A stretch of 64,000 bases of DNA, taken from Xylocopilactobacillus apis. GTDB lineage: Bacteria > Bacillota > Bacilli > Lactobacillales > Lactobacillaceae. The stretch is from NCBI RefSeq assembly GCF_033095965.1, contig NZ_AP026801.1, positions 124,001-188,000 of the forward strand, given 5' to 3'. This document shows, one piece after another, positions 1 to 7,576 of this stretch (its first letter is position 1; every line of letters starts with the position of its first letter). A program made the translations under genes and the position numbers. The notes below the pieces were generated by a model. That model saw nothing but the letters and a program-made list of their open reading frames with translations, made no database searches and had not been told where the DNA came from.

Positions 1-266
1 TAATTTATCAAAGCAATCAGTGGCAAAAAGGAATCGGGAAGGCTGCTTTAAGTAAGTGGATAAATCAATTGTGGACAACGACCGATCTGCCGCACTTGGG
101 ACTTACTACTTGGTCAGGCAATACCCGGATGATCCATTTAGCCGAAAGTTTAGGAATGAAACAAGAAGCCTGTATTAGAAAAGTTCGATACTGGCAAGAT
201 CAGTATTGGGATAGCGTGAAATACGGGATTCTTCGAGAAGAATCTAAATTATCTGATGTTGAATAA
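1..266 (+). CDS. GNAT family N-acetyltransferase, C-terminal part
   Basis: The window opens inside this gene; the frame is open from base 3 to the stop at 264-266, and a TTG at 69 is not the real start. The visible part reads WQKGIGKAAL, the acetyl-CoA pyrophosphate loop of motif A, followed by HLGLTTWSGNTRMIHLAESLGM, typical of RimJ/RimL-type acetyltransferases where a backbone Asn and the conserved end of the fold lie. It ends SVKYGILREE. The family transfers an acetyl group from acetyl-CoA to an amine of a protein, antibiotic or small molecule in the cytoplasm. The substrate cannot be told from this fragment. A hairpin terminator follows at 298. Confidence 0.85.
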   Translation, partial: IYQSNQWQKGIGKAALSKWINQLWTTTDLPHLGLTTWSGNTRMIHLAESLGMKQEACIRKVRYWQDQYWDSVKYGILREESKLSDVE

Positions 267-297
267 CATTTGTACAATTATTTTTCAAAATAAATAA

Positions 298-345
298 GCA
301 ATTCATTTTGAAAAATATTATTTCAAGAAGTAAATTGCCTTTTTG
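298..345 (+). terminator. imperfect rho-independent terminator after the GNAT gene
   Basis: The arm GCAATTCATTTTGAAA can pair, with small bulges, with TTTCAAGAAGTAAATTGC, and the stem is followed by CTTTTT. It lies 32 bases after the GNAT stop on the same strand. Confidence 0.55.
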
Positions 346-436
346 GTACTATCTAGATGAGAAAATTTGATTTAGTGCATAAAAATGGAAATATTAATTA
401 ATTTCAATAAAAATTTATTTAATTGAAATAAGCGAA

Positions 437-921
437 TTATTTAGCAACAAATCCTTCTTTTTTTAAAAAATCGGTAAATTTCAGTGATTTAATATTCAAA
501 AAATTAACTACAAAAGGAATTTTTGGTTCATCACCTGAGGGTGACCCATTTGGTCCAGTATTTCGTTCCTCTGTTATAATTGTGTAATTATAATGTAAGG
601 ATCATGCTATCAATCATGGATATGCTTTTTCGTTATCTTTCGTCCATTGTTCAAAGCCATCAGATTTCCATCGTATACTATCACTAACACAATTTACTAC
701 ATCACCATATTCTTTATGAGTATGTATCGGCAGTTATTAAATAATTTTTTGTAATGATTTTTTGCCCAAGTGCTAATATTATCATTTTTTTAATAATTTC
801 TTCGTAAACACGATCGATCATTAAAATTCGTGAAACGTTATTTTCAAATAAATTCCAAATACTTGGAAAAATGCTTCTAGGATAATGGCGTTCTAAATTT
901 ATCGATCGTTTTATCCAGCAT
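437..921 (-). pseudogene. decayed DUF4411 (PIN-like) toxin-type gene
   Basis: No intact ORF is present, but minus-strand frames read in order as a DUF4411 protein. There is an N-terminal MLD at 921, then ERHYPRSIFPSIWNLFE and MIDRVYEEIIKK, then (new frame) EYGDVVNCVSDSIRW and FEQWTKDNEKAYP, then LIA, and LHYNYTIITEERN, then EPKIPFVVNF and TDFLKKEGFVAK before the TAA at 437-439. This matches the family order of an N-terminal LDTNVFI and YP..FPSFW, a central DxxLIA, and a C-terminal VVTEE and KIP. At least two frameshifts and two in-frame TGA codons, where Trp is expected in AYPWLIAW, make it dead. DUF4411 proteins are PIN-fold RNase-like and usually follow an ImmA/IrrE gene, as here. Confidence 0.72.
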
Positions 922-938
922 TTTTAAGCTAATACCAA

Positions 939-1195
939 TTAATGAGGCGGTGTCCGTTGATCTAAGGTCACCGTTTTTTTTGTGCATACGTAACAGTACT
1001 CATAAATCTTTTATTATTTAGTCCTAAAACAGTATTATAGATGTTAAGTCGTTGATCTTTCGTAACTTTTACTCTAATTTCTTTTTGTGGATTAAGATCA
1101 TTAGCAGTTTTCACTAAATGGAGTTCTTGTGACCTGATTGCAGCAGCTTGAGGACTTACTCTGAAATAGTGTGCAGTTGATGAAGTAAATAACGA
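939..1195 (-). pseudogene. C-terminal remnant of an ImmA/IrrE-type protein
   Basis: The minus-strand frame is open from 1195 to a TAA at 939-941 and reads STAHYFRVSPQAAAIRSQEL, then a tail ending QRTPPH. The block YFRVSPQAAAIRSQEL matches the segment (la..F.VS..A...R...L) found near the end of ImmA/IrrE (DUF955) metallopeptidases. The HExxH part is missing: a stop lies directly upstream and the DUF3800 relic ends at 1243. It sits 17 bases before the DUF4411 remnant on the same strand, the usual gene order of Xre/ImmA-DUF4411 modules. The assignment rests on a short motif plus context. Confidence 0.5.
948..981 (+). terminator. terminator-like hairpin with T8 tract
   Basis: CGGTGTCC at 948-955 pairs with GGTCACCG at 966-973 (one T-T mismatch) and is followed by eight T on the plus strand. 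It overlaps the end of the ImmA remnant on the other strand, so it may be a chance structure or a leftover of an older plus-strand transcript. Confidence 0.4.
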
Positions 1196-1242
1196 TTACT
1201 CTGTTTATAATTCAAGAACTGAGAATAAAACAAACAATAAAG

Positions 1243-1940
1243 TTAATTATTTGGAAATGTCGTTATTATAAAATTTTCCTTCTGTAGATCAGGAATTGTT
1301 TTTTGCTTAGCGCTATAAAGCAATTTATTTGCAATAATATCAGCAGATCTGATTAATATTTTTCTTTGAGAATTGCAATAGTCTAAGGAAATAGAGCTCA
1401 TTGAGGGAAAAATTGGAGGAAAAAATTTCGAGTAGTTCCAATTGTTCGTTCCAAACTTGAATTCTTGTTCAAGGCCTTCTGTTAATTCGTATTTTCCATT
1501 TGTTGCAGTAGAATGCTCATCGGCAAAAAAATAAATGTTTTCAACATTTTCAGGGTTCAACATTTCTTTATTTATAAGATCTTCAAATTTGCGTTTACAC
1601 AAATTTTAAAAATATAATCAAGATAACGCTGCTTTGATTTTTTATTTTCGAAAATATTATCAAGAACTTTTGGTTGATAAATTATTCCTCCAAATTTCTC
1701 AATCTTATTTAACGAACGAAAAAGTTTGTTTTTAGATTTATTGCTAATATTCGTTGCCTTAACTTCAGTGTCCTTGTCCAATTTCTCTATTTTTCTAATA
1801 GTTTGTTCGGCCTTTTTATATTTTCTTTTCCAGTCTTCATGATTTTTTGTTGTAAAAATTACTATTCCACCGTAAACAAAAAATTCATTATGATTTTTAT
1901 CAAAAACGCCAGATTCGTCTGAATACACATAAATGTTCAT
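1243..1940 (-). pseudogene. DUF3800 protein, frameshifted
   Basis: The first frame starts MNIYVYSDESGVFD at 1940 with GGAG seven bases upstream. It carries the DUF3800 N-terminal signature (YxDESG) and FVYGGIVIF, then ends early at about 1572. A second frame from about 1602 continues FEDLINKEML, ENIYFFADEHS and IRSADIIANKLL, which carries the family's later acidic residues (FADE; ADxIAN). Adding one A near 1605-1612 would fuse the frames (IFKNLCKRKFEDL) into about 232 residues. DUF3800 proteins are predicted RNase H-like nucleases found in mobile and defence contexts; the biochemical role is unproven. The gene sits directly behind a terminator hairpin and a candidate structured RNA. Confidence 0.75.
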
Positions 1941-1950
1941 AATTTTCTCC

Positions 1951-1980
1951 AAAAAAAAACCACCACCCGAAGGTAGTGGC
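1951..1980 (-). terminator. intrinsic terminator just ahead of the DUF3800 ribosome site
   Basis: On the minus strand CCACTACC, loop TTCG-like, GGTGGTGG, then nine T. One pair is G-U only when read on the minus strand, which supports that direction. The DUF3800 Shine-Dalgarno GGAG begins within two bases of the T tract, so the gene can be transcribed only by readthrough. It may also end the ATPase transcript. Confidence 0.75.
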
Positions 1981-1996
1981 CTCATGGGTCGACGAT

Positions 1997-2104
1997 ATTA
2001 CATATCGCTTAAACGCTAGTTCGATTCCACGAGTATACAGCGTGATATAACCTGCAACTGTAAGTTATCATAAATTAATAAAATAATCAATGACGATATG
2101 TAAT
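1997..2104 (-). ncRNA. candidate structured RNA upstream of DUF3800
   Basis: Reading the minus strand, ATTACATATCG (2104-2094) is exactly complementary to CGATATGTAAT (2007-1997), giving an 11-bp closing stem. Inside it are two local hairpins: ATAACTT/AGGTTAT with an 8-base loop (2068-2047) and CACG/CGTG (2044-2028). The 3' strand of the closing stem can instead pair locally as CGATAT-GTA-ATATCG, so two folds compete next to the terminator. From memory, several conserved DUF3800-associated RNA motifs have been reported by comparative genomics; I cannot say whether this is one of them. Confidence 0.5.
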
Positions 2105-2126
2105 AGAATTGGGTTGAAGTAATTAA

Positions 2127-4412
2127 TTAACCAACTTTTTCAACTTTATAAAATAACAGTTTAAATAGATCCAATAAAATTCCGAAAATAATTACCCCGA
2201 TTAAGACAACTGCCATCCAGCCGATCGATACTTTTGCGATCATAATGCCGAAGTAGGCAAGGATAAATGAAACAAGCATATCTCCGCCAATTGCAATTGC
2301 TACCCATTTGCTGGGGTAATCACGCCAGACGGGTTTCTTAGTTCTAGTCATTAGAATCATCATGAGGGCACTGAGAATTAAAAATAGGTAAATGATTGTA
2401 CTTTTTTTCTCGTTTTGGTGTGGATAAAGGTTGTTCACATACCACATCAAAGCATAACCAACAATACTCCAGCCAATGGCAAAAACGCCCGCTAATTTAT
2501 TAAGACGCTTGAGATCCCAAGTTTCTGGGTGGTAAGTGATAGTTGTTCGATCGGTTCCGAGGACAATTGTAACTAAATTGTTGAAAAGCGTGAGTAGGAT
2601 CATTGCATTTAAGGTTAATGGTTCAACACCCCAAGTTAGGAAGCCGAGAGTTAAAAGAATCATTAATTCAGCTGCTCTTGCAAGTTTCGTGATAGTCCAA
2701 GTCATCATTCTCTGATAAACTCGATGCCCGCTATCAAGAATTTCAACAATGCTTCCAAGTCCCGGTGTCATCAAAATGAATCGTGCCGAGCGTTTGGCAA
2801 GGTCAACGGCATTATTTACGGCGATTCCAACTTCCGCTTGTTTTAAAGCAGGAGCATCGTTAACACCGTCACCCGTCATTCCAACAATATAACCGGATTT
2901 TTGGAATTTTTTAACAATTGCAAGTTTATGTTCCGGTAAAACTTCGGCAACTCCTGCAATATTGTCGTAATTATCTAACTTTTGAAATTCATCGTAACTA
3001 ACAACTTTGCCGCCTAAATCTACTTGATCAGCAACTGTTTGAGCAGTTATTTTGTTGTCGCCAGTCATCATAATAATTCTGACGCCACGATCTTTAATTG
3101 ATTTAATTGCAGCAGGGCTATCGCTTCTGGGCTGATCTTCAAGGATAAATAGTCCAACTAACTTGTCGTCAAGGCTGACTGCAACTGAACGACCTGCTCC
3201 CATATCTGCATGAGTCTCGTCAGTGAAATTTGTTTTTTCAGCTAAAATACTAAATGAACCTAAACGAACAGTTTGTTGACCTTGATTATTTGTAATTGAT
3301 GATTGGGAATATCCAAATTTGGGATTAAAAGCTGTTACCTCATCAATTTTAAACTGATCAGACGCAACGTTTTTTTGTTTGACGAAAACTTGGACCGCTT
3401 TATCAACAACACTTGGTTGGCGTTCGTTAGTAGCAGATTCAGCCAATGACCAAATATATTCATCGGGTAGCTGAGAATAGTTGTGGAATTCAACAACTTC
3501 GGGCCGATTGTTAGTTATAGTGCCAGTTTTATCAGATAGTAAAACATTTAAGTTTGCAGCGTCTTGAATTCCTGCTAAATCACTAACTAAAATATTTTTC
3601 TTACTCAAAATTTTAGCTTCAATTGAATTAGCCACTGAAAAACTTGAAGGCATGGTAATCGGGATCGTCGAAATAAACAGCATTGCGATAAAAGGAATCA
3701 AATTCAGTATATTTTGGTGTCTAATTAGAGCAACACCCAGAATAATCACTGTCAAAACAACATCAATGATTGCTAAGTAACCGATGATTTTGCTAAGCAG
3801 GGTTTGTAGATGCCCGGGAGCAGTAGTATTAGTTAATAAACTGGTGGTTTTACCTGCGCGGCTGTTTAATCCTACTGCAGTAACTTCAGCGATTGATTGA
3901 CCTTCAAGAATTTCGGTGCCAGAAAAGATGGTATCTCCTTCATGGTGACTGATTGAATTAGCTTCTCCGGTAATACTGCTTTCATTGGTTTCAATACTGC
4001 CGTCAATGATTTTCATATCAGCGGGGATAATATTTCCCTGCTGCAGGTTGACAATATCTCCCAGAACTAATTCACGTGAAGGAATTGAAATCCACTTTCC
4101 TGATCTTTTAACCGATACTTTAATCGTCAAGTCTTGTGAAAGAGAACTCAAATTACGGTGCGCTTTTCGAGCTTGAAAAGCTCCATTAGTAGCAGCAAAT
4201 AATAACAAAACAATGATAAAAGCTGCTTGAAACGGTTTGCCGAGGATTATTTCCACAAAAAGTGCTGCTTCTAAAATCCAAGCATTTGGTTCCCAGAGCC
4301 TTTTTAAAATTTGTTTACTAAGACTAAAAGGTGCTTCTGGTACCTCGTTGTAGCCCTCGCTTTTTAATTTAGCGGCGGCATCTTCATTAGTTAATCCGTT
4401 AATTTCTACCAT
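2127..4412 (-). CDS. P3-type (proton/cation) P-type ATPase
   Basis: About 761 residues. Motifs in order: N-terminal cytoplasmic stretch, two membrane segments, actuator motif SSITGEAN, two more segments with PITMPSS, phosphorylation loop with DKTGTIT (Asp about residue 294; Ile replaces the usual Leu), MTGDNKITA, MTGDGVNDAPAL, and about six C-terminal membrane segments. The compact layout and lack of heavy-metal domains or CPC place it near plasma-membrane H+-ATPases. It should couple ATP hydrolysis to export of protons or another cation across the membrane; the ion is not determined by sequence. An ATG at 4433 is in frame, but GGAAGG lies 12 bases before the ATG at 4412, so I prefer that start. 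It is divergent from a MerR gene. Confidence 0.85.
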   Translation of the reverse strand: MVEINGLTNEDAAAKLKSEGYNEVPEAPFSLSKQILKRLWEPNAWILEAALFVEIILGKPFQAAFIIVLLLFAATNGAFQARKAHRNLSSLSQDLTIKVSVKRSGKWISIPSRELVLGDIVNLQQGNIIPADMKIIDGSIETNESSITGEANSISHHEGDTIFSGTEILEGQSIAEVTAVGLNSRAGKTTSLLTNTTAPGHLQTLLSKIIGYLAIIDVVLTVIILGVALIRHQNILNLIPFIAMLFISTIPITMPSSFSVANSIEAKILSKKNILVSDLAGIQDAANLNVLLSDKTGTITNNRPEVVEFHNYSQLPDEYIWSLAESATNERQPSVVDKAVQVFVKQKNVASDQFKIDEVTAFNPKFGYSQSSITNNQGQQTVRLGSFSILAEKTNFTDETHADMGAGRSVAVSLDDKLVGLFILEDQPRSDSPAAIKSIKDRGVRIIMMTGDNKITAQTVADQVDLGGKVVSYDEFQKLDNYDNIAGVAEVLPEHKLAIVKKFQKSGYIVGMTGDGVNDAPALKQAEVGIAVNNAVDLAKRSARFILMTPGLGSIVEILDSGHRVYQRMMTWTITKLARAAELMILLTLGFLTWGVEPLTLNAMILLTLFNNLVTIVLGTDRTTITYHPETWDLKRLNKLAGVFAIGWSIVGYALMWYVNNLYPHQNEKKSTIIYLFLILSALMMILMTRTKKPVWRDYPSKWVAIAIGGDMLVSFILAYFGIMIAKVSIGWMAVVLIGVIIFGILLDLFKLLFYKVEKVG

Positions 4413-4504
4413 TCTTATAAAGAACCTTCCCATTAATCTAATTAAATATTCTACCAGTTTTTACCCATTAGAGATTGAGATAGCGTTTTAACTAAATAAA
4501 AAAT

Positions 4505-4525
4505 TTGACGTTCCCGTTACGTCAA
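4505..4525. promoter_or_regulatory. MerR-type operator dyad
   Basis: Perfect 7-bp inverted repeat TTGACGT-N7-ACGTCAA between the ATPase and the MerR gene. The left arm contains a -35-like TTGACG. A weak -10 (TAAGCT) lies 19 bp further, the long spacing used by MerR-family activators. It probably serves autoregulation and perhaps the divergent ATPase. Confidence 0.55.
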
Positions 4526-4554
4526 CGCTTAAGCTAAATTTGTCAGGAGGGAAA

Positions 4555-5322
4555 ATGACTTATTATACAGTTTCAGAACTTGCTAAAATTTCAGGAGTAA
4601 CAGCGCGAACAATTCGTTATTATGGTGAAATTGGACTTTTAGAACCAGCAGAAATCAGAGAAAACGATTATCGCATTTACACTAATCGTGAAGTTGATCG
4701 ACTGCAGCAGATTCTTTATTTCCGAAATTTTGGTTTCAAACTCGCTCAAATAAAGGAATTGCTGGAAAAACCTGATTATGATGTTGTTGAGAATTTAAAA
4801 ATTCAGCAGATTTTTGTACGGGAAGAAGCTAATAAGTTAAAACTCCTGGCAGATAGCATAGACCTTGCAATCAGTTATTATCAAGGAGAAAAAGAAATGA
4901 GCGACCCTGAAAAATTTCAGACTTTTAAAGATGAATGGCTTAAACAAAATGAAGAAAAATATGGAGATGAATTACGAGAAAAATATGATGAAGATGAAAT
5001 TCGCGAATATAACGAAAACTTTAGCCAGATGAGTGAGAGCAAATTTGAGAAATTAAAAAAAGCAGAAGCTCAGCTATTTGAGGATTTAAACCTGCTTTTA
5101 AAAAAAGAAAATATAGATTTAGATAGTTCAATTGCTAAAGACGCATTTGAAAGTCACCAAAAGTGGCTGAAGATTATTAATCCTTCGTATACTAAAGAAT
5201 ACCATTGCGAAATGGCAGAAGTGTATCTAGCTGATGAACGGTTTGCTCAATATTATAATAATCGAACCGACAAAGATTCAGTAAAACTGTTAGTTGAAAT
5301 TATTAGACATTATGCTGAATAA
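4555..5322 (+). CDS. MerR family regulator with TipAS ligand-binding domain
   Basis: The start is the ATG at 4555, eight bases after AGGAGG; an earlier in-frame ATG at 4540 lacks a ribosome site. 255 residues. Residues 1-70 form the MerR winged helix (YTVSELAKISGVTARTIRYY, then GLLEPAEI and YRIYTNREVDRLQQI), followed by a coiled coil to about 115. From about 120 to the end lies an acidic all-helical TipAS domain (FQTFKDEWLKQNEEKYGDEL through IIRHYAE). In TipAL this domain binds thiopeptide antibiotics and other hydrophobic ligands. The likely target is the 4505-4525 dyad. A strong terminator follows. Confidence 0.88.
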   Translation: MTYYTVSELAKISGVTARTIRYYGEIGLLEPAEIRENDYRIYTNREVDRLQQILYFRNFGFKLAQIKELLEKPDYDVVENLKIQQIFVREEANKLKLLADSIDLAISYYQGEKEMSDPEKFQTFKDEWLKQNEEKYGDELREKYDEDEIREYNENFSQMSESKFEKLKKAEAQLFEDLNLLLKKENIDLDSSIAKDAFESHQKWLKIINPSYTKEYHCEMAEVYLADERFAQYYNNRTDKDSVKLLVEIIRHYAE

Positions 5323-5458
5323 AAATTAAATATTAAGTTTTCCTAATCATACTACATCTAGAAAAAATTAAGTATTATTTATTTTAAAAAAAGGTTAGAA
5401 TAATTTTGAGGTATATTGATGTACCTCAATCAAGTAAAAATGACCTAATTAACAGATG

Positions 5459-5497
5459 AGGCATCCTAAGTTGAAAAATAACTTAGGATGCCTTTAT
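5459..5497 (+). terminator. strong intrinsic terminator
   Basis: AGGCATCCTAAGTT pairs perfectly with AACTTAGGATGCCT across a 7-base loop, followed by TTTATTTG. It ends the MerR gene. Confidence 0.85.
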
Positions 5498-5663
5498 TTG
5501 TTATTAAATTCTTAATGGATATTTTTTGGTTTTAATAGAAAAAAATACTAATATTTTCATTACATAGATCAAAAAGTATAATATACATATATCTAAAATA
5601 ATTTTTATTAACAATAAATATAAAATGATTGATTTTTTTAAAATTAATATTTAAACTTTAATT

Positions 5664-5699
5664 CAAGACGATTTATTTAAGCAAAAATTTATCGTCTTG
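5664..5699. promoter_or_regulatory. 9-bp inverted repeat upstream of the BlaI-like gene
   Basis: CAAGACGAT at 5664-5672 and ATCGTCTTG at 5691-5699 are perfectly complementary with an 18-base spacer, about 100 bp before the BlaI-like gene. There is no T tract, so it is not a terminator. It is unlike the TACA/TGTA BlaI operator. It could be an operator or RNA hairpin; the rest of the 5323-5775 gap is AT-rich with nothing I recognise. Confidence 0.35.
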
Positions 5700-5796
5700 G
5701 GTTAAATGATGGATATAAGTTTTTTCTTTAACATTTAATTACCGATTGATTTAATTTATTTCTTTATAATTATTAGTGAAGATGGGGGTGAACGCT

Positions 5797-6168
5797 ATTC
5801 AGAAGTTAACTAATGGGGAAGAAAAGATTATGCGGATCTTTTGGGATTCAAATCAACCTTTATCGGCCCGAGAAGTTGCCCGCTCAAAATCAGGAATTAA
5901 TCAAAATTTAGTTCAAGCGGTGTTGAGAAAATTAGTGGCAAAAAAATTTGTAAAGGTAAGTGGGATAACTTACAGTCGAACAGTTTTAACTAGACAATAT
6001 GAGCCAGCAATCTCAGAAGAAGATTATTATTCTTTTGTGGTTTCTAAAAGCACTTTTAAGAAATTGTTTGCTCATTTTGTCTCTCAAGACAGTAGTAAAG
6101 AAGAACTGAAAGAAATGACTGAAATGATGGAAAAAAAGCTCAAGGAACTTGATAGTCAAGAGAGGTGA
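5797..6168 (+). CDS. BlaI/MecI/CopY family repressor
   Basis: The winged-helix domain spans the N-terminal two thirds: LTNGEEKIMRIFW, PLSAREVARS, LVQAVLRKLVAKKFVKV. A short C-terminal dimerisation helix follows (LKEMTEMMEKKLKELD). Start choice is unusual: GGGGGTGA lies five bases before an ATT at 5797, which gives the normal family N-terminus (about 10 residues before EEKIM). In-frame GTG 5776 and ATG 5782 exist but have poor ribosome sites. In this family the repressor dimer is cleaved after the partner membrane protease senses a signal. The BlaR1-like gene follows after six bases, so they form one operon. Confidence 0.8.
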   Translation: MQKLTNGEEKIMRIFWDSNQPLSAREVARSKSGINQNLVQAVLRKLVAKKFVKVSGITYSRTVLTRQYEPAISEEDYYSFVVSKSTFKKLFAHFVSQDSSKEELKEMTEMMEKKLKELDSQER

Positions 6169-6174
6169 AAATAA

Positions 6175-7317
6175 TTGCGCCTTTCAGTTTCTTCAATTTT
6201 GATTTCTTTATCATTAGCTACAGTTTTAATTATTGTTTTACATTTTTTATTAAATGACAAAAGAGTTTATAAGAAATTTAGGATTAGTTTTTTATCAATA
6301 TTCAGCATCATTATTTCTTTAAGGCTATTTTTCCCTTTTGAATTTATTAATACTCATACAATAGCTTCACGTAATTTATTACCAGCAATTTATTCAGTTG
6401 GTAAAATTAACATCTGCTTTGTATATAGTAGTTTTCAGATTAGTGGAATTTTAATTTTTGTCTGGCTTTTAGGAACTTCTGTTATGCTGATAAGGTTGAT
6501 GGTTAATTTTTTTCAGATTAGGAAGTTTCTAAAACCATTGAAAGATTTGCCACCCGGCTATCTGGCTCCAAATGTTCAAAAAATGATTCCTTCTAAGATA
6601 AAAGTCAAATCTATTTCTTCAAAGGAATCACCATTTGCCTGGGGTATTGTTAGACCAATGATTGCAATGCCTTTATATCAATTTGATGAAGTTGATCAGA
6701 AGAATATTATCATGCATGAATTGGCACATATCAGTAGCTATGATGCACTAAAGAAGTTTTTTTTAGAAGTATTGGTCTGTTTATATTGGTGGTTTCCTTT
6801 AATTTATGTTTTTAAAGATCAGGTTACTTTAATATTGGAAATGAACGTTGACTGTCGGATAGTAAAGGATCTGTCTAAAAAATCATACTTTGATTATATT
6901 AGAAGTTTGATTAACATTGCTGAATTTTCATCATGTTCAAAGACAAAAGTCAAGCAGAGGGCATATTTTTCAAATTTTGTTATTGATGAGGGAAGTACTC
7001 TTAAAAAAAGAGAAAGTTTTCTTTTAGAAGAATATTCTATTAAGCGGACAAAATGGCCTTTAGTAGTTATTTTAGTTGTGATGCCGTTGTTACTTACATC
7101 TATTATTATTGAACCATATACGGTTAATAATAATAAAGTTCAAAACGCCTTCAAAATTGATCCTAATGATACAGATACTTATATTTTAAAGAAAGAAAAT
7201 AGATACGAATTAATAGTTAAAGGAAAAAAAGTCGGAAGTGTTAGAAATTTAAATAAAATTAAATCTCCGATTATTAAACAATTACCAGTTAAAAGGATTA
7301 GAAATTATAATGAATAA
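6175..7317 (+). CDS. BlaR1/MecR1-like M56 family membrane metallopeptidase
   Basis: 380 residues, TTG start nine bases after GAGAGG. Four membrane segments (about 8-28, 38-58, 90-112, 290-310) surround a cytosolic zinc protease domain with HELAH at 181-185 and a downstream EMNVDCR segment carrying the third ligand Glu. BlaR1 and MecR1 have an extracellular penicillin-binding sensor after the last helix. Here only about 60 residues follow the last helix, ending KQLPVKRIRNYNE, so the beta-lactam sensor is absent and the signal must differ. It probably inactivates the upstream BlaI-like repressor. It overlaps the next gene by 8 bases. Confidence 0.82.
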   Translation: MRLSVSSILISLSLATVLIIVLHFLLNDKRVYKKFRISFLSIFSIIISLRLFFPFEFINTHTIASRNLLPAIYSVGKINICFVYSSFQISGILIFVWLLGTSVMLIRLMVNFFQIRKFLKPLKDLPPGYLAPNVQKMIPSKIKVKSISSKESPFAWGIVRPMIAMPLYQFDEVDQKNIIMHELAHISSYDALKKFFLEVLVCLYWWFPLIYVFKDQVTLILEMNVDCRIVKDLSKKSYFDYIRSLINIAEFSSCSKTKVKQRAYFSNFVIDEGSTLKKRESFLLEEYSIKRTKWPLVVILVVMPLLLTSIIIEPYTVNNNKVQNAFKIDPNDTDTYILKKENRYELIVKGKKVGSVRNLNKIKSPIIKQLPVKRIRNYNE

Positions 7318-7525
7318 AAAGTTAACAGTTTTATTATCAGCAGTTTTAGTGTTACCAATGTTATCAACAACAATGAATAGTTACTCAACTGAGGTTCAAG
7401 CAACCGAAATAACTACGAGAAGAGATATCATTGTAATGTATTATAAAATTAAAAAAGGTCGATTGTATCAAAGACCTTACAATGCTTCCAAAGACCGTTG
7501 GGAAGGTAAGTGGACATTAGCATAA
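7310..7525 (+). CDS. small secreted protein of the BlaIR-like operon
   Basis: 71 residues. A clear signal peptide (MNKKLTVLLSAVLVLPMLST, cleavage probably after VQA at about residue 31) leaves about 40 residues that are basic and aromatic (YYKIKKGRLYQRPYN, WEGKWTLA). I recognise no family; the mature part is loosely like the single repeats of surface-layer SLAP proteins (Y-K-basic, W). Its start lies inside the last codons of the M56 gene, so it is translationally coupled and is the only obvious effector of this sensor operon. A terminator follows at 7544. Confidence 0.7.
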   Translation: MNKKLTVLLSAVLVLPMLSTTMNSYSTEVQATEITTRRDIIVMYYKIKKGRLYQRPYNASKDRWEGKWTLA

Positions 7526-7543
7526 TTATCTGTCATAAGATCT

Positions 7544-7576
7544 GCACTTTAAGTAATTTACCTTAAGGTGCTTTTT
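7544..7576 (+). terminator. intrinsic terminator of the BlaIR-like operon
   Basis: GCACTTTAAG pairs with CTTAAGGTGC (10 bp, one G-U) across an 8-base loop, followed by TTTTTATTTT. Confidence 0.85.

Noticed and set aside
2018-2028. GTTCGATTCC resembles a tRNA T-loop on the plus strand
   Set aside because: Flanking bases cannot form a T stem and no acceptor or anticodon arm is present.
5664-5699. Standard BlaI operator in the inverted repeat
   Set aside because: The arms lack the TACA/TGTA core; it is listed only as an unexplained dyad.
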